From Rhodoblastus sp963704565 (lineage in GTDB: Bacteria; Pseudomonadota; Alphaproteobacteria; Rhizobiales; Beijerinckiaceae): 64,000 nt of DNA. A program made the translations under genes and the position numbers. Within the stretch, counting starts at the first letter, position 1; each line of letters starts with the position of its first letter. The stretch is from positions 1-64,000 of the forward strand of contig OY969917.1 of the NCBI GenBank assembly GCA_963704565.1. The letters are read 5' to 3'. Positions 8,647 through 17,537 of the stretch are shown in pieces. Below the pieces are notes generated by a model. The model was not told the origin of the DNA and searched no databases. It worked only from the letters and a program-made list of their open reading frames with translations.

Positions 8647-8758
8647 ATCCGGGCGAGGGCGCTCCTTGGACGAAGGCCAGGATCAGAGCGCCATTAGCCC
8701 CGATGAATCAAGCACGGCCGCGACAAAAGTTGGGGAAAAGCGGCGGGGTCCGGCGAGA
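8461..8758. repeat. direct repeat, copy 1: 5' end and promoter of smc
   Basis: The first 57 or so codons of smc plus about 110 upstream bases recur at 9787-10083 in the same orientation. In the best-aligned 156 coding bases (8491-8646 against 9817-9972) I count eight mismatches. In the upstream part 53 bases (GATCAGAG through AAAGTTGG) are identical. The two copies bracket the dehydrogenase gene at 8881-9768. Confidence 0.9.
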
Positions 8759-8880
8759 ATCCAATATGTGGCTTTCTATTGTCGAAAGTCTGGAATCCGG
8801 CGGATTTGGTCGCAGGCTTGCCGTTTTTGGCCCCAATAGTCAGGTCAGCTGTCAAGACGCCCTCGCACATGGAGCGAAAC

Positions 8881-9768
8881 ATGAAAGTCGGGTTTATCGG
8901 TCTGGGGCAAATGGGCGTCGGAATGGCGGCCAACCTTCTGAAGGCCGGTCATGACGTCGTCGTTTTCAATCGCACCGGCGCCAAGGCCGAGCCGCTTGTC
9001 GCGCAGGGCGCGCAAGTCGCGGCCGATGTCGCGGCGGCCTGCCGTGGCGAGGCGGTCATCACCATGCTGGCGGATGACGAGGCGCTGCGAAATGTCGTTT
9101 TCGGCTCGGGCGGCGTCGTCGCGAATCTCAGGCAAGGCGCGGTCCATATCTCGTCCAGCACCATCAGCGTGGCCCTGGCGGAAGAGCTGGAGGCCGCCCA
9201 TGCCGCGGCAGGCCAGAGATTCGTCTCGGCGCCGGTGTTTGGCCGCCCGGAAGCCGCCGCCGCCGGCAAGCTTTTCGTGGTCGCCGCCGGCGCGCCGGAA
9301 ATTCTTGCCGAACTCGCGCCTGTTTTCGATGCGCTGGGGCAAAGAACCTTCATCGTTTCCGAAGCCCCCAAAACCGCCAATCTGGTGAAGCTGAGCGGCA
9401 ATTTCCTCATCGCCGCCGTAATCGAAAGCCTGGGCGAGGCCATCGCGCTGGTCAGCAAGGCGGGCGTCGATCGCGGCCAATATGTCGAGCTGCTGACCTC
9501 GACATTGTTCGGCGCGCCGGTCTATCGCACTTACGGGGCCTTGATCGCCGAGCGAAAATTCGAACCCGCCGGCTTCGCGGCGACCCTTGGGCAGAAAGAC
9601 ATCCGGCTGGCGCTGTCGGCCGCTGAATCGCTGTCCGTCCCGCTGCCGCTGGCGAGCCTGCTGCGCGACCGCTTTCTGACGCTGATCGCCAATGGCGGCG
9701 CGAGCCTCGACTGGTCCGCCATCGCCGATCTCGCCGGCCGCGACGCGGGGCTGAACGGCCAAAGCTGA
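8881..9768 (+). CDS. NAD(P)-dependent beta-hydroxyacid dehydrogenase (HIBADH/GLYR family)
   Basis: 295 residues. The N-terminus MKVGFIGLGQMGVGMAANL is the Rossmann GxGxMG motif of 3-hydroxyisobutyrate dehydrogenases and glyoxylate/succinic semialdehyde reductases. The NRT after the second strand suggests NADPH preference, as in GLYR-type enzymes. The catalytic Lys region reads LVKLSGNFLIAAVIESLGEA. The substrate cannot be read from sequence. The start at 8881 has GGAG six bases upstream; an open frame of 34 more codons upstream lacks family homology. The gene is divergent from smc and lies inside a duplicated segment, so it probably arrived by recombination. Confidence 0.88.
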   Translation: MKVGFIGLGQMGVGMAANLLKAGHDVVVFNRTGAKAEPLVAQGAQVAADVAAACRGEAVITMLADDEALRNVVFGSGGVVANLRQGAVHISSSTISVALAEELEAAHAAAGQRFVSAPVFGRPEAAAAGKLFVVAAGAPEILAELAPVFDALGQRTFIVSEAPKTANLVKLSGNFLIAAVIESLGEAIALVSKAGVDRGQYVELLTSTLFGAPVYRTYGALIAERKFEPAGFAATLGQKDIRLALSAAESLSVPLPLASLLRDRFLTLIANGGASLDWSAIADLAGRDAGLNGQS

Positions 9769-9786
9769 GGGGGCCGAACGGAGTCG

Positions 9787-10083
9787 GGCCAAGTCGCAGG
9801 CGTGCGTCTGCATACAGGAACTCGCGCCCATGACCCAGCGCAGGGCCTCGACGAGATTGGACTTGCCGCAGCCGTTCGGTCCCACTACGCCGGTGAGGCC
9901 GGGGGTGATGACGAAATCCGTCGGCTCAACGAAGCTCTTGAAGGCGGTCAGTCGCAGCTTTTCGAATCGCATATCCGGGCGAGGGCGCTCCGTGGATTGG
10001 AGCGAGATCAGAGCGCCATTAGCCCCGATGAATCAAGCACGGCCGCGACAAAAGTTGGCGAAAAGAGGTGGGGGTCCCAGGCG
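9787..10083. repeat. direct repeat, copy 2: duplicated smc 5' end and promoter
   Basis: Same orientation as 8461-8758, offset by 1326 bases with one single-base gap upstream of the start codon. The left boundary falls about 20 bases after the dehydrogenase stop codon. The right boundary falls near 10083, about 45 bases before the histidine kinase stop. Divergence of about 5% in the coding part means the copies are not a very recent tandem duplication. Confidence 0.85.
9797..9972 (-). pseudogene. truncated duplicate of the smc 5' end
   Basis: ATG at 9972 opens a frame reading MRFEKLRLTAFKSFVEP and including an intact Walker A (GPNGCGKS), nearly identical to smc. Around codon 55 similarity fades (GASSCMQTHA against GESSYKQMRA) and the frame runs into antisense of the dehydrogenase gene. 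It cannot make an SMC protein. It is the coding part of repeat copy 2 (9787-10083). Confidence 0.9.
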
Positions 10084-10126
10084 CGGGTGAGGTTGTCGGC
10101 GGAATTCACGATCGCGCCGGGCGCTG

Positions 10127-11479
10127 TCACGGGCTAACGCTTCGTAACGAAAACCCCACTTTGCATCCGGAGCCCTTGACGTCGTCGAACACCAGTCGGG
10201 AGCCATATTCCGAGAGCAGGTCGAGCACGATCGAATATCCCAGGCCATGGCCTTCCACGGATTCATCCGCGCGTTCGCCGCGCTGCAAAAGCGTTTCGCG
10301 CAATGAGGCCGCCATCCCCGACCCGTCGTCCTCGACATAGATGATCGACTGGTCATTATGCGCCTCCGACGAAACGATGATTTGGCTGACGGCGAATTTG
10401 CGCGCGTTGTCGAGCAGGTTGCCCATGATTTCGCCGAAGTCGTCGGAGTCGATCGCAAGATGAAGGCCTTGAGGAATGGCGTTGACGATCGAGAGCGCGC
10501 TTCCCCGCGGCATCCGGGAGATCAGCTTGATCAGCCGGTCCACCGAACCGTGCGCGTCGGTGGCGAGTTCGCTGGCGTTGGATATGCCGTGAGCGCGCGC
10601 CCGCGCCAATTCCCTGCCGACGTGCTTGTTGATGACGCCGAGATGCTCGCGCAGCCGCGCCGCGACGTCGCCCAGGCCCTGCTCATCGAGTTTTTCGGCT
10701 TCTCCATAGAGAATTGTGATCGGCGTTTTCAATCCATGAGCCAGCGCGCCCGCGCGCTCCCGGCTGCGCCGAATCATGTCGGTTTGATGCACAAGCAGGG
10801 TGTTGAACTCGCAGACGAAGGGCGCTAGTTCTTTCGGAACGTTAGCTTTCAGCTTAGTTGCTTTTCCTGATTTTATATCCCTGATATTCTCAGAAAGCTT
10901 TCGAAATGGCCGTAATACAATCGCTATTTGCGCCAATGAGCCAAGCAACAGGATCGAACTCAGCGCTCCAAGCGCAATCCGGCTGTCGTGAGCGAATCGA
11001 TCGTCGATGCTGTCGATAATGGAATGATCGATCCCCACGGCCAGTCGAAACTTACGCGGTCGGCCACCATCATCGATTACAACGTCGCGCTCCTTGGCGT
11101 AGACCAGGGACTTGTCCGGCCAGCGGAGTTCATAGGCTCCGCCTTCCTCCTCGGTCGCCTGTGAATCGTCTAGGCTCTGGGTCCAAAGCGAAGGCGATTG
11201 CATGATCGAGTCGCCGTTCGAGAACACCTGCCAATATGCGCCGCCAGCCAGATCATCGTAACGCGGGTCGTTGAGCGGCCGGGGAAGCTTGAGAGCGCCG
11301 TCTTCGAAACGGAGCGCGGAAAGCAGGGCGTCGAGCCGCATGTCGAGTTCGTTGCTGACTTCTCCCTCGACGTGGTTCTCGAAGGTCCAGCGCAACGCCT
11401 TGTTGCTCGCGCCCACATCGACCATAATCGACACGAGGGCGACGACCAACAGCGTTCCTCGAATGGATTTGAAGATCAT
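10127..11479 (-). CDS. sensor histidine kinase, PhoQ/QseC-like
   Basis: 450 residues, an inner-membrane sensor. An N-terminal helix (about 7-25), a periplasmic sensor region of about 150 residues, and a second membrane helix (SILLLGSLAQIAIVLRPF, about 177-195) lead into HAMP. The dimerisation box is RERAGALAHGLKTPITIL, with the phospho-accepting His. The ATPase has an N-box (GNLLDNARKFA), a G1 box (EDDGSGM) and a G2 box (GHGLGYSI). It starts at ATG 11479, directly abutting the response regulator stop (TAGATG), so the two are translationally coupled. The stimulus is unknown; acidic residues in the sensor region would fit cation or peptide sensing. Confidence 0.93.
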   Translation of the reverse strand: MIFKSIRGTLLVVALVSIMVDVGASNKALRWTFENHVEGEVSNELDMRLDALLSALRFEDGALKLPRPLNDPRYDDLAGGAYWQVFSNGDSIMQSPSLWTQSLDDSQATEEEGGAYELRWPDKSLVYAKERDVVIDDGGRPRKFRLAVGIDHSIIDSIDDRFAHDSRIALGALSSILLLGSLAQIAIVLRPFRKLSENIRDIKSGKATKLKANVPKELAPFVCEFNTLLVHQTDMIRRSRERAGALAHGLKTPITILYGEAEKLDEQGLGDVAARLREHLGVINKHVGRELARARAHGISNASELATDAHGSVDRLIKLISRMPRGSALSIVNAIPQGLHLAIDSDDFGEIMGNLLDNARKFAVSQIIVSSEAHNDQSIIYVEDDGSGMAASLRETLLQRGERADESVEGHGLGYSIVLDLLSEYGSRLVFDDVKGSGCKVGFSLRSVSP

Positions 11480-12148
11480 CTACTCTTGGTCCGGCTCTGA
11501 CAATACGTAGCCGAATCCGCGGCGGGTTTTTATATATTGGCGCAACATCTTCCTTCTGATGCGTCCGATCAACACTTCAATCGCATTGGAGCCCGGTTCG
11601 GAATCGGCGGCGTAGACATGTTCGACGAGCTCGCCCTGACTGACGAGCCGCCCTTTGTTGCGCGCCAGGAAATGGAGCGTTCGGTATTCCAAAGGCGTGA
11701 GATCAATCTGGCGGCCAGCTTCCGCAACCAGCATCTGGCTTGTATCGATGGATAAATCCGAAATTTTCAGCGTGACGCTATTGTGCTCCACGCCTCGCCG
11801 CGTGATCGCCCTCAAGCGGGCGATAACCTCTTCGATTTGAAACGGCTTGGTCATATAGTCGTCGGCGCCGGCGTCGATGCCTTCCACGCGCGCTGTCCAG
11901 GCCGATTGCGCGCTGAGCACGAGTATGGGGGTCGAAACATTCGCTTCTCTCAGCTTGCGGATGACGGTAAGGCCGTCAACCTTGGGCAAGCCGATGTCGA
12001 GGATGAGCGCGGCGTAGGTTTCCGTCTCCGCCTTGAAACACGCCGAAACGCCGTCCCGCGCCATGTCCACGACATAGCCTGATCTTGTCAGGCCACGACG
12101 AAGCTGCTCGGCTATGTCGGCGGCGTCCTCGACCACGAGAATTTTCAT
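11480..12148 (-). CDS. OmpR/PhoB-family response regulator, PhoP-like
   Basis: 222 residues. The receiver domain begins MKILVVEDAADIAEQL (acidic pocket E7-D8). The phospho-acceptor is D51 in LILDIGLPK, the conserved Ser/Thr is in LVLSAQ, and the Lys is in MTKPFQ. The C-terminal winged helix contains LTPLEYRTLHFLARNKGR and the wing motif RIRRKM plus RGFGYVL. The start at 12148 follows GAGGG by seven bases; 28 more open codons upstream are not family sequence. It is co-transcribed with the downstream kinase, and divergent from an ArnT-like glycosyltransferase that it may regulate. Confidence 0.93.
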   Translation of the reverse strand: MKILVVEDAADIAEQLRRGLTRSGYVVDMARDGVSACFKAETETYAALILDIGLPKVDGLTVIRKLREANVSTPILVLSAQSAWTARVEGIDAGADDYMTKPFQIEEVIARLRAITRRGVEHNSVTLKISDLSIDTSQMLVAEAGRQIDLTPLEYRTLHFLARNKGRLVSQGELVEHVYAADSEPGSNAIEVLIGRIRRKMLRQYIKTRRGFGYVLSEPDQE

Positions 12149-12610
12149 TCCCAGACCCTCGATAATAGGGAAAATTCCATCCTTGCGCCGGTTCGATGCG
12201 GAAATGGGCGCTTCGCGGGGCGCGAAAACCAAAGTTTCGCGAAAGCATTTCGAATTGAGCGGCCGTCATGCAATCCAGCCAATGCACCAGAAACGGGCTC
12301 CCTTCGGCGTTTCGAGCAGCCTGGGCGGCCGCATTTTTGCAAAAGCTATACGGGCGACGCGACCAACTTGGAAGCTGAATTCTGTCGCCGCGCCGAAGCT
12401 GACAATTCGCTGACGGCGTCCGACACGATCTGTCAGCTTCGCCAACGCCACGGTTTGCTACCAGACCTGAGCGACTGAAACGCCGAGTCTGCGCCGATTG
12501 GCGCTTGTTCAAGGGTCAGTCCTTGTTTTTGCAAGCGCAGAGCGGCGTCGAGAACGATCTCGCGGCCGCTTCTCGAGTCTGGCTCCCTTAAGGAGCAAAC
12601 GGAAGGCCGC
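12149..12610. other. divergent intergenic region, 460 bases, no gene seen
   Basis: It lies between the response regulator (minus) and the glycosyltransferase (plus), so it should hold both promoters. Short frames on both strands lack ribosome-binding sites and family resemblance. I could not pick out a convincing direct repeat for a PhoP-like regulator by eye. Confidence 0.5.
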
Positions 12611-14182
12611 ATGAATTTTCCCGTCAAGCTGGACGCCAGGATCCGTTATGAACCTCTGAGTCCGCAACTGATGAGCGCTGACAAGCTTCGCCTTTTCGCC
12701 TTGGCGATTCTGGCGCTCAAGCTGACTTTCGCCCTGAGCGCGCCGCCCAATGGCGACGAAAGCTATTATTTCCTCTGGGGCCAGCACCTGCAATGGTCCT
12801 ACCGCGATCATCCGCCCATGGTCGGCTGGGGAACCGCTGTTGGCGCGGCTCTTTTTGGCTGGAACTATCTCGGCCTGCGTCTCGCGACATTCGTGACGGC
12901 GGGGGCGACCGTCGTCCTGTTTCGCCTCTGGGCGCGACGGCTCTCGCCCAGCAATCCGGACGGATATTTCTGGCTGATGATCGGGGCCTATTTCGCCTCG
13001 CCCTTGTTCCTTTTTACCTCGACCAATGTCTATCCCGATCATTTCCTGATCTTTTTCGTCCTCGCCGCCTCCTATTTCCTGAGCGATTTCCTGGGATCGT
13101 GGCACGAGGGCGTGGAAAACTCATATGGCAAGCTCTATCTCGCCGCCCTGTGCATCGGTTTCGCCGGCCTGAGCAAATTCAACGCCATTTTCTTTCCCTT
13201 GGCCTTTGTCGGCGTTCTTGCGTCGGACTGCCGCTGGCGCGGTCTCCTTCGCGCGCCGCAACTCTATCTTGCCGGGGCGATCGCGGTGCTGATCGCCAGT
13301 CCGGTTTTCATCTGGAACGCGCAGCACGATTTCATCAGCTTCAAATGGCAGTTCGCGGGACAATTCGACCCCGCGCGTCAGGCCGCCGCCGGCTTCGCCC
13401 CCTGGGGGTTCATTCAGGAGGCGGGCGCGATCCTTTATTTCGGGCCGTTCCTGACGCCCGCGCTTTTTCGCTTCCTGCGCGCGGCGCCTGAACGCGGCGA
13501 ACTTGGCGCGCTTCAAGCCCTGGGCAAATGGAGTTTCTTTCTTTCCGGCGGCTTCATGCTGGCGCTCGCGCTTTGGGCCCCGGCTTCGCACGGAGTCAAA
13601 CCCTATTGGAGCGACAGCGCATTCATTCCCTTCGTCGTCGTCGCGCCGTTCTATTGTCTCTCGCCGCGGATGTTCAAGGCGCATATCCTGTCCGGCCTCG
13701 CGGTCATGGCTCTTGTCACGGCGATCTACGGGCTCAATCCGCTTCCGATGCATTGGCTCGGCCGTCCCTCGCATGAAGCGACACGGTATGGCTGGCGCGA
13801 GATCGCGACCGAGGCCAGACGCGCCATGCGTGAAACGGGCGCCGATTACATCGCGACGCCGACTTATATGTTGGCGTCGCTCCTCAGTTTTGGCGGGGGG
13901 GCGGAACAGGACATCATGCCGGTTTCGGATGAAACCGACCAGTTCAAGCTTTGGCGCGACGTCAAAGCGCTCAAGGGAAAGACCGCGATTTTCATCCTGT
14001 TCGGCGACCTCATGCGCTATCCGATGAGCGCGCCCGGCTTCGCCCGCCTCAAACCGCTCCGCGTGGTGACGGCGCGCCGCTTCGGCCTGCCGGTCGCCGA
14101 GGCGACCATTTTCCTCGCTTATCCCGATACGGGCGGAGCGGAAAAGATCGCCAGCGCGCCTGTAAGTTATGCGGCGTGGTGA
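12611..14182 (+). CDS. ArnT/GT39-like polyprenyl-phosphate glycosyltransferase
   Basis: 523 residues, a multi-pass membrane protein with about 10-12 helices. After the first helix come NGDESYYFLWGQHL and SYRDHPPMVGW, the catalytic acidic loop and DHPP motif of PMT_2/ArnT glycosyltransferases. These move a sugar from undecaprenyl phosphate to lipid A, lipoprotein or glycan on the periplasmic face. The last 130 residues are soluble. The ATG at 12611 follows GGAAGG by four bases. It is divergent from a PhoPQ-like system, a pairing that suggests envelope modification, but no acceptor or aminoarabinose genes are in view. Confidence 0.85.
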   Translation: MNFPVKLDARIRYEPLSPQLMSADKLRLFALAILALKLTFALSAPPNGDESYYFLWGQHLQWSYRDHPPMVGWGTAVGAALFGWNYLGLRLATFVTAGATVVLFRLWARRLSPSNPDGYFWLMIGAYFASPLFLFTSTNVYPDHFLIFFVLAASYFLSDFLGSWHEGVENSYGKLYLAALCIGFAGLSKFNAIFFPLAFVGVLASDCRWRGLLRAPQLYLAGAIAVLIASPVFIWNAQHDFISFKWQFAGQFDPARQAAAGFAPWGFIQEAGAILYFGPFLTPALFRFLRAAPERGELGALQALGKWSFFLSGGFMLALALWAPASHGVKPYWSDSAFIPFVVVAPFYCLSPRMFKAHILSGLAVMALVTAIYGLNPLPMHWLGRPSHEATRYGWREIATEARRAMRETGADYIATPTYMLASLLSFGGGAEQDIMPVSDETDQFKLWRDVKALKGKTAIFILFGDLMRYPMSAPGFARLKPLRVVTARRFGLPVAEATIFLAYPDTGGAEKIASAPVSYAAW

Positions 14183-14187
14183 AATTC

Positions 14188-14220
14188 CATGGGTTCGGCG
14201 CGCCAGTCGCCGAACCCATG
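14188..14220. terminator. hairpin between convergent genes
   Basis: CATGGGTTCGGCG (14188-14200) pairs perfectly with 14208-14220 around a seven-base loop. It lies 5 bases after the glycosyltransferase stop and upstream of the end of the convergent gene at 14277. There is no T-tract, so it may terminate inefficiently or only protect 3' ends. Confidence 0.5.
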
Positions 14221-14276
14221 ATGAATTGGCGGCATAATCCCGATGCTCTCCCCCAAGCCCAGCAAGGGGATAGCGC

Positions 14277-14600
14277 TCAGTCCTGCCGCCTGGTCTCCGC
14301 GACAGCCTCAAAACCTTCGAAATGGGGTGGGCCGAGATAGAGGCCCTGGGTCTTGGGGGCGCCGGAATGGGCGCGGCGGAAGGCTTCGGAGCGGGTCCAG
14401 TCCTCGAAATGCTTTCGCGTTTCCCAGATGGTGTGGGAGACGAACAAGGTCGCCTCGTCGTCGCTCGGGCCGCGCAGCAGATGGAAGACGACGAAGCCGG
14501 GCATGGCGGGCAGGTCGCTCTGGCGGTTGCGCCAGACTTCCTCGAAATCCTGCTCCCGTCCAAGCGCGACGCGAAAGCGGTTCATGGCGATGAAAGTCAT
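14277..14600 (-). CDS. heme-degrading-type monooxygenase (ABM domain, IsdG/HmuD-like)
   Basis: 107 residues, a ferredoxin-like alpha/beta barrel half. The residues N7 (FIAMNRF), W68 (FEDWTRSEAF) and H78 match the Asn-Trp-His triad of IsdG-type heme monooxygenases by spacing. PGFVVFHLLRGP is a strongly conserved strand in the rhizobial HmuD-like proteins. It would open the heme ring to release iron. It lies 35 bases after gcvPB on the same strand, so it may ride on that transcript. Quinol or antibiotic monooxygenases share the fold and remain possible. Confidence 0.75.
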   Translation of the reverse strand: MTFIAMNRFRVALGREQDFEEVWRNRQSDLPAMPGFVVFHLLRGPSDDEATLFVSHTIWETRKHFEDWTRSEAFRRAHSGAPKTQGLYLGPPHFEGFEAVAETRRQD

Positions 14601-14635
14601 GCGGGCTCCAATTCAGGCGGGTTTCGCGCGTCGGC

Positions 14636-16186
14636 TCACGCCGGCGCCGGCTTGGGTGGGGTCCAGCGCAGGATCGGCTTGCGCGCGGCGGCGGTCTCGT
14701 CCAGCCTCTTGCGCGGGGCGTAATACGGCGCGCCCAAAAAACGCTCCCTTTCGCCGCGCAAAGCCCGGATGGCGAGATCGCGCAGAGTGGCGATGAACAG
14801 GGTCAGCGAGACGATCGATTCCGATTCGGTCGGCTCGATCAGCATGGCGCCATGGACCACCAGCGGGAAATAGATGGTCATCGGATGGATGCCCTCGTCG
14901 ATCATCGCCTTGGCGAAATCGAGCGTGGTGATTCCGGTGCCCTTGAGCCAGCGGTCGTCGAACAGAACCTCATGCATGCAGATGCGGTCGCCAAAGGGCG
15001 AGGAGAACAGATCGTTCAGGCAGACGCGGACATAATTGGCCGCGATCACCGCGTCTTCCGAGGCCTTGGCCAGACCGTCGGCGCCGTGGGACAGGATATA
15101 GGCGAACGCGCGCACGAACATGCCCATCTGGCCGTGGAAGGCGGCCATGCGGCCGAAGGAGTCCGTGCCGTCGTTTTCCTCGACCAGGGTCAGTTTTTGG
15201 CCGTCGCGCCGCACGAAGGGAACCGGCGCGTAAGCCGCCAGCCGGCTTGACAACACCACCGGGCCGGCGCCGGGGCCGCCGCCGCCATGGGGCGTCGAAA
15301 AGGTCTTGTGCAGGTTGATATGCATGGCGTCGACGCCGAGGTCGCCGGGGCGCACCTTGCCGACGATGGCGTTGAAATTGGCGCCGTCGCAATAGAAGAA
15401 AGCCCCGGCCTCATGCACGAGCAGGCCGATTTCCACAATGTCGCGCTCGAACAGGCCGCAGGTGTTGGGATTGGTCAGCATGATCGCCGCGACATCCGGG
15501 CCGAGCGCGGCGGCGACGGTTTCAGGATGAACGAGGCCGTCCGGCCCGGCGGGAATAGCGCGCACGGAAAAGCCCAGCGCGGCGGCGGTGGCGGGATTGG
15601 TGCCATGCGCCGATTCGGGCGCCAGCACCACCCTGCGGGTCGCGCCTTCGCCGCGTGCGGCAATCGCCGCCTTGATCGCCATCATGCCGCACATTTCGCC
15701 ATGCGCCCCGGCCTTGGGGGTCAGCGCCACCGCCGCCATGTCGGTGAGCTTGAGCAGCCAGAAGGCCAGTTCCTCCATCAGGGCCAGCGCGCCCTGCACG
15801 GTCGAGACCGGCTGGAGCGGATGAATGTCGGCGAAACCGGGCAGGCGCGCCATTTTCTCGTTGAGGCGCGGATTGTGCTTCATTGTGCAGGAGCCGAGCG
15901 GATAAGGCCCCATGTCGATGGCGTAATTCTTCTGCGACAGCTTGACGTAATGGCGCATCGCCTCCGGCTCGGACAGGCCGGGCAGGCCGATTTCGCTGTT
16001 GCGCTCCAGCCCGCCGAGGCGCGGCGTGAAAGCTTTTGGCGCATCGAGATCGACGCCGGTGAAATCCCGGCGGCCGATGTCGAAAATCATCGCCTCGTAA
16101 ATTTGCAGGGCTTTGGCGCCGGTGAAGGTCCGCGGCGCGAGCGGCGCCGCAGCGCGCGGCTGGGTGGGGCGGCCTTCGCTGTTCAT
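14636..16186 (-). CDS. gcvPB: glycine dehydrogenase (decarboxylating) subunit 2
   Basis: 516 residues, the PLP-binding half of the split P-protein of the glycine cleavage system. The PLP lysine lies in the segment HINLHKTFSTPHGGGGPG. Earlier motifs GSCTMKHNPR and AHGEMCGMMAIKA, and the C-terminal TESES, are typical of GcvPB. It starts at ATG 16186, only three bases after the gcvPA stop, so the two halves are coupled. The gcvT and gcvH genes are not in the window. Together the subunits decarboxylate glycine and pass the aminomethyl group to lipoyl-GcvH. Confidence 0.96.
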   Translation of the reverse strand: MNSEGRPTQPRAAAPLAPRTFTGAKALQIYEAMIFDIGRRDFTGVDLDAPKAFTPRLGGLERNSEIGLPGLSEPEAMRHYVKLSQKNYAIDMGPYPLGSCTMKHNPRLNEKMARLPGFADIHPLQPVSTVQGALALMEELAFWLLKLTDMAAVALTPKAGAHGEMCGMMAIKAAIAARGEGATRRVVLAPESAHGTNPATAAALGFSVRAIPAGPDGLVHPETVAAALGPDVAAIMLTNPNTCGLFERDIVEIGLLVHEAGAFFYCDGANFNAIVGKVRPGDLGVDAMHINLHKTFSTPHGGGGPGAGPVVLSSRLAAYAPVPFVRRDGQKLTLVEENDGTDSFGRMAAFHGQMGMFVRAFAYILSHGADGLAKASEDAVIAANYVRVCLNDLFSSPFGDRICMHEVLFDDRWLKGTGITTLDFAKAMIDEGIHPMTIYFPLVVHGAMLIEPTESESIVSLTLFIATLRDLAIRALRGERERFLGAPYYAPRKRLDETAAARKPILRWTPPKPAPA

Positions 16187-16189
16187 GCG

Positions 16190-17530
16190 CTAAAGCTCCT
16201 GCTTCAGCGCGGCGAGGAAGGCGGCGCGGTCTTCATCGGTATTCATTTCGCTGGAGGCGACCAGCAGCAGGTCGTCGAGCCCGGCCTTGGGCAGCAGCCG
16301 CGACACCGGAACCCCGGCGAGCACGCCGCGCGCCGCCATGCGCTCGACCAGATCCGCCGCCGAGCCTTTCACCCGCAAGGTGAATTCGTTGAAAAAGGCG
16401 CGGTTCAGCACTTCGACGCCCGGCGTCTTTTCCAGCGCCTCGGCCAAAGCCACGGCATTGGCGTGATTGATCAGCGCCAGTTGCTTCAGGCCGGTCTCGC
16501 CGAGCAGCGACAGGTGGATCGAGAAGGCCAGGGCGCACAGGCCGGAATTGGTGCAGATGTTGGAGGTCGCCTTTTCGCGGCGGATATGCTGTTCGCGGGT
16601 CGAAAGCGTCAGCACGAAGCCCGGCCGCCCGTCGGCGTCGACGCTGCGGCCGCACAGCCGGCCGGGGGACTGGCGCACATATTTGTCGCGGGTGGCGAAC
16701 AGGCCGAGATAAGGCCCGCCGAAATTCAGGCCATTGCCGATCGACTGGCCCTCGCCGACCACGATGTCGGCGCCCATGGCGCCGGGCGATTCGATCAGGC
16801 CAAGGGAAAGCACTTCGGTCACCACCGCGATCAGCAGCACGCCCTTGCCATGGCAGGCCTCTGCCAGGGGCTTGAGATCGCGCGGATTGCCGAAAAAATC
16901 CGGAGTCTGCACGACGACGCAGGACAGGCTGTCGTCCAGGGCGCCGATCAGCTCTTCTGTCCCGCGCGGGTCGGGCGGCAGGAGCGCGATCTCGTGCTCG
17001 GCCATGTCGGAGAGGGTGCGCGCGGTTTCGGCGTAATGCGGATGCAGGCCGCCCGACAGCAGCGCCTTGCCGCGGCGGGTGACGCGATGCGCCATCAGGA
17101 TCGCTTCGGCGGTCGCGGTCGAGCCGTCATACATCGAGGCGTTGGCGACCTCCATGCCGGTCAGATTGGCGACCTGGGTCTGGAATTCGAACAGAACCTG
17201 GAGCGTGCCCTGCGAAATTTCCGGCTGGTAGGGCGTATAGGCGGTGAGGAATTCCGAACGCTGGATCAGGTGATCGACCGTCGCCGGCACATGATGCTTG
17301 TAGGCGCCGGCGCCGACGAAGAAGGGAACCGCGCCCGCGGCGACATTTTTCGCCGCCAGCGCCGAAAGCCGGCGCTCGACCTCCAGCTCGGTCTGGCGCT
17401 TGGGCAGGTCGAGCGGCGCGGTCAGCAAAGCGTCGCGCGGCGCGTCGGCATAGAGCGCGTTGACCGAGGCGACGCCGATGCGCGCCAGCATGTCGTCGCG
17501 CTCCTGAAGGCTGAGCGGAAGATAGCGCAT
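16190..17530 (-). CDS. gcvPA: glycine dehydrogenase (decarboxylating) subunit 1
   Basis: 446 residues, the normal length for the N-terminal half of split P-protein. MRYLPLSLQERDDMLARIG, the FVGAGAYKHHVPATVDHLI block and FLTAYTPYQPEISQGTLQ are the usual conserved stretches. It forms an alpha2-beta2 enzyme with gcvPB. The start lies seven bases after the dsbA-like stop, an unusual partner that suggests co-transcription with dsbA. I see no room for a glycine riboswitch directly upstream. Confidence 0.96.
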   Translation of the reverse strand: MRYLPLSLQERDDMLARIGVASVNALYADAPRDALLTAPLDLPKRQTELEVERRLSALAAKNVAAGAVPFFVGAGAYKHHVPATVDHLIQRSEFLTAYTPYQPEISQGTLQVLFEFQTQVANLTGMEVANASMYDGSTATAEAILMAHRVTRRGKALLSGGLHPHYAETARTLSDMAEHEIALLPPDPRGTEELIGALDDSLSCVVVQTPDFFGNPRDLKPLAEACHGKGVLLIAVVTEVLSLGLIESPGAMGADIVVGEGQSIGNGLNFGGPYLGLFATRDKYVRQSPGRLCGRSVDADGRPGFVLTLSTREQHIRREKATSNICTNSGLCALAFSIHLSLLGETGLKQLALINHANAVALAEALEKTPGVEVLNRAFFNEFTLRVKGSAADLVERMAARGVLAGVPVSRLLPKAGLDDLLLVASSEMNTDEDRAAFLAALKQEL

Positions 17531-17537
17531 TCCGGTG

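Noticed and set aside
8845..9972. 375-codon minus-strand frame starting like SMC
   Set aside because: Only the first 55 or so codons are smc sequence; the rest is antisense to the dehydrogenase gene. It is a pseudogene fragment, not a fusion protein.
12145..12342. Possible small gene between the response regulator and the glycosyltransferase
   Set aside because: Short overlapping frames on both strands, no ribosome-binding site and no recognisable motif.
17531..17537. Glycine riboswitch before gcvPA
   Set aside because: There are only seven bases between dsbA and gcvPA, so no leader RNA fits.
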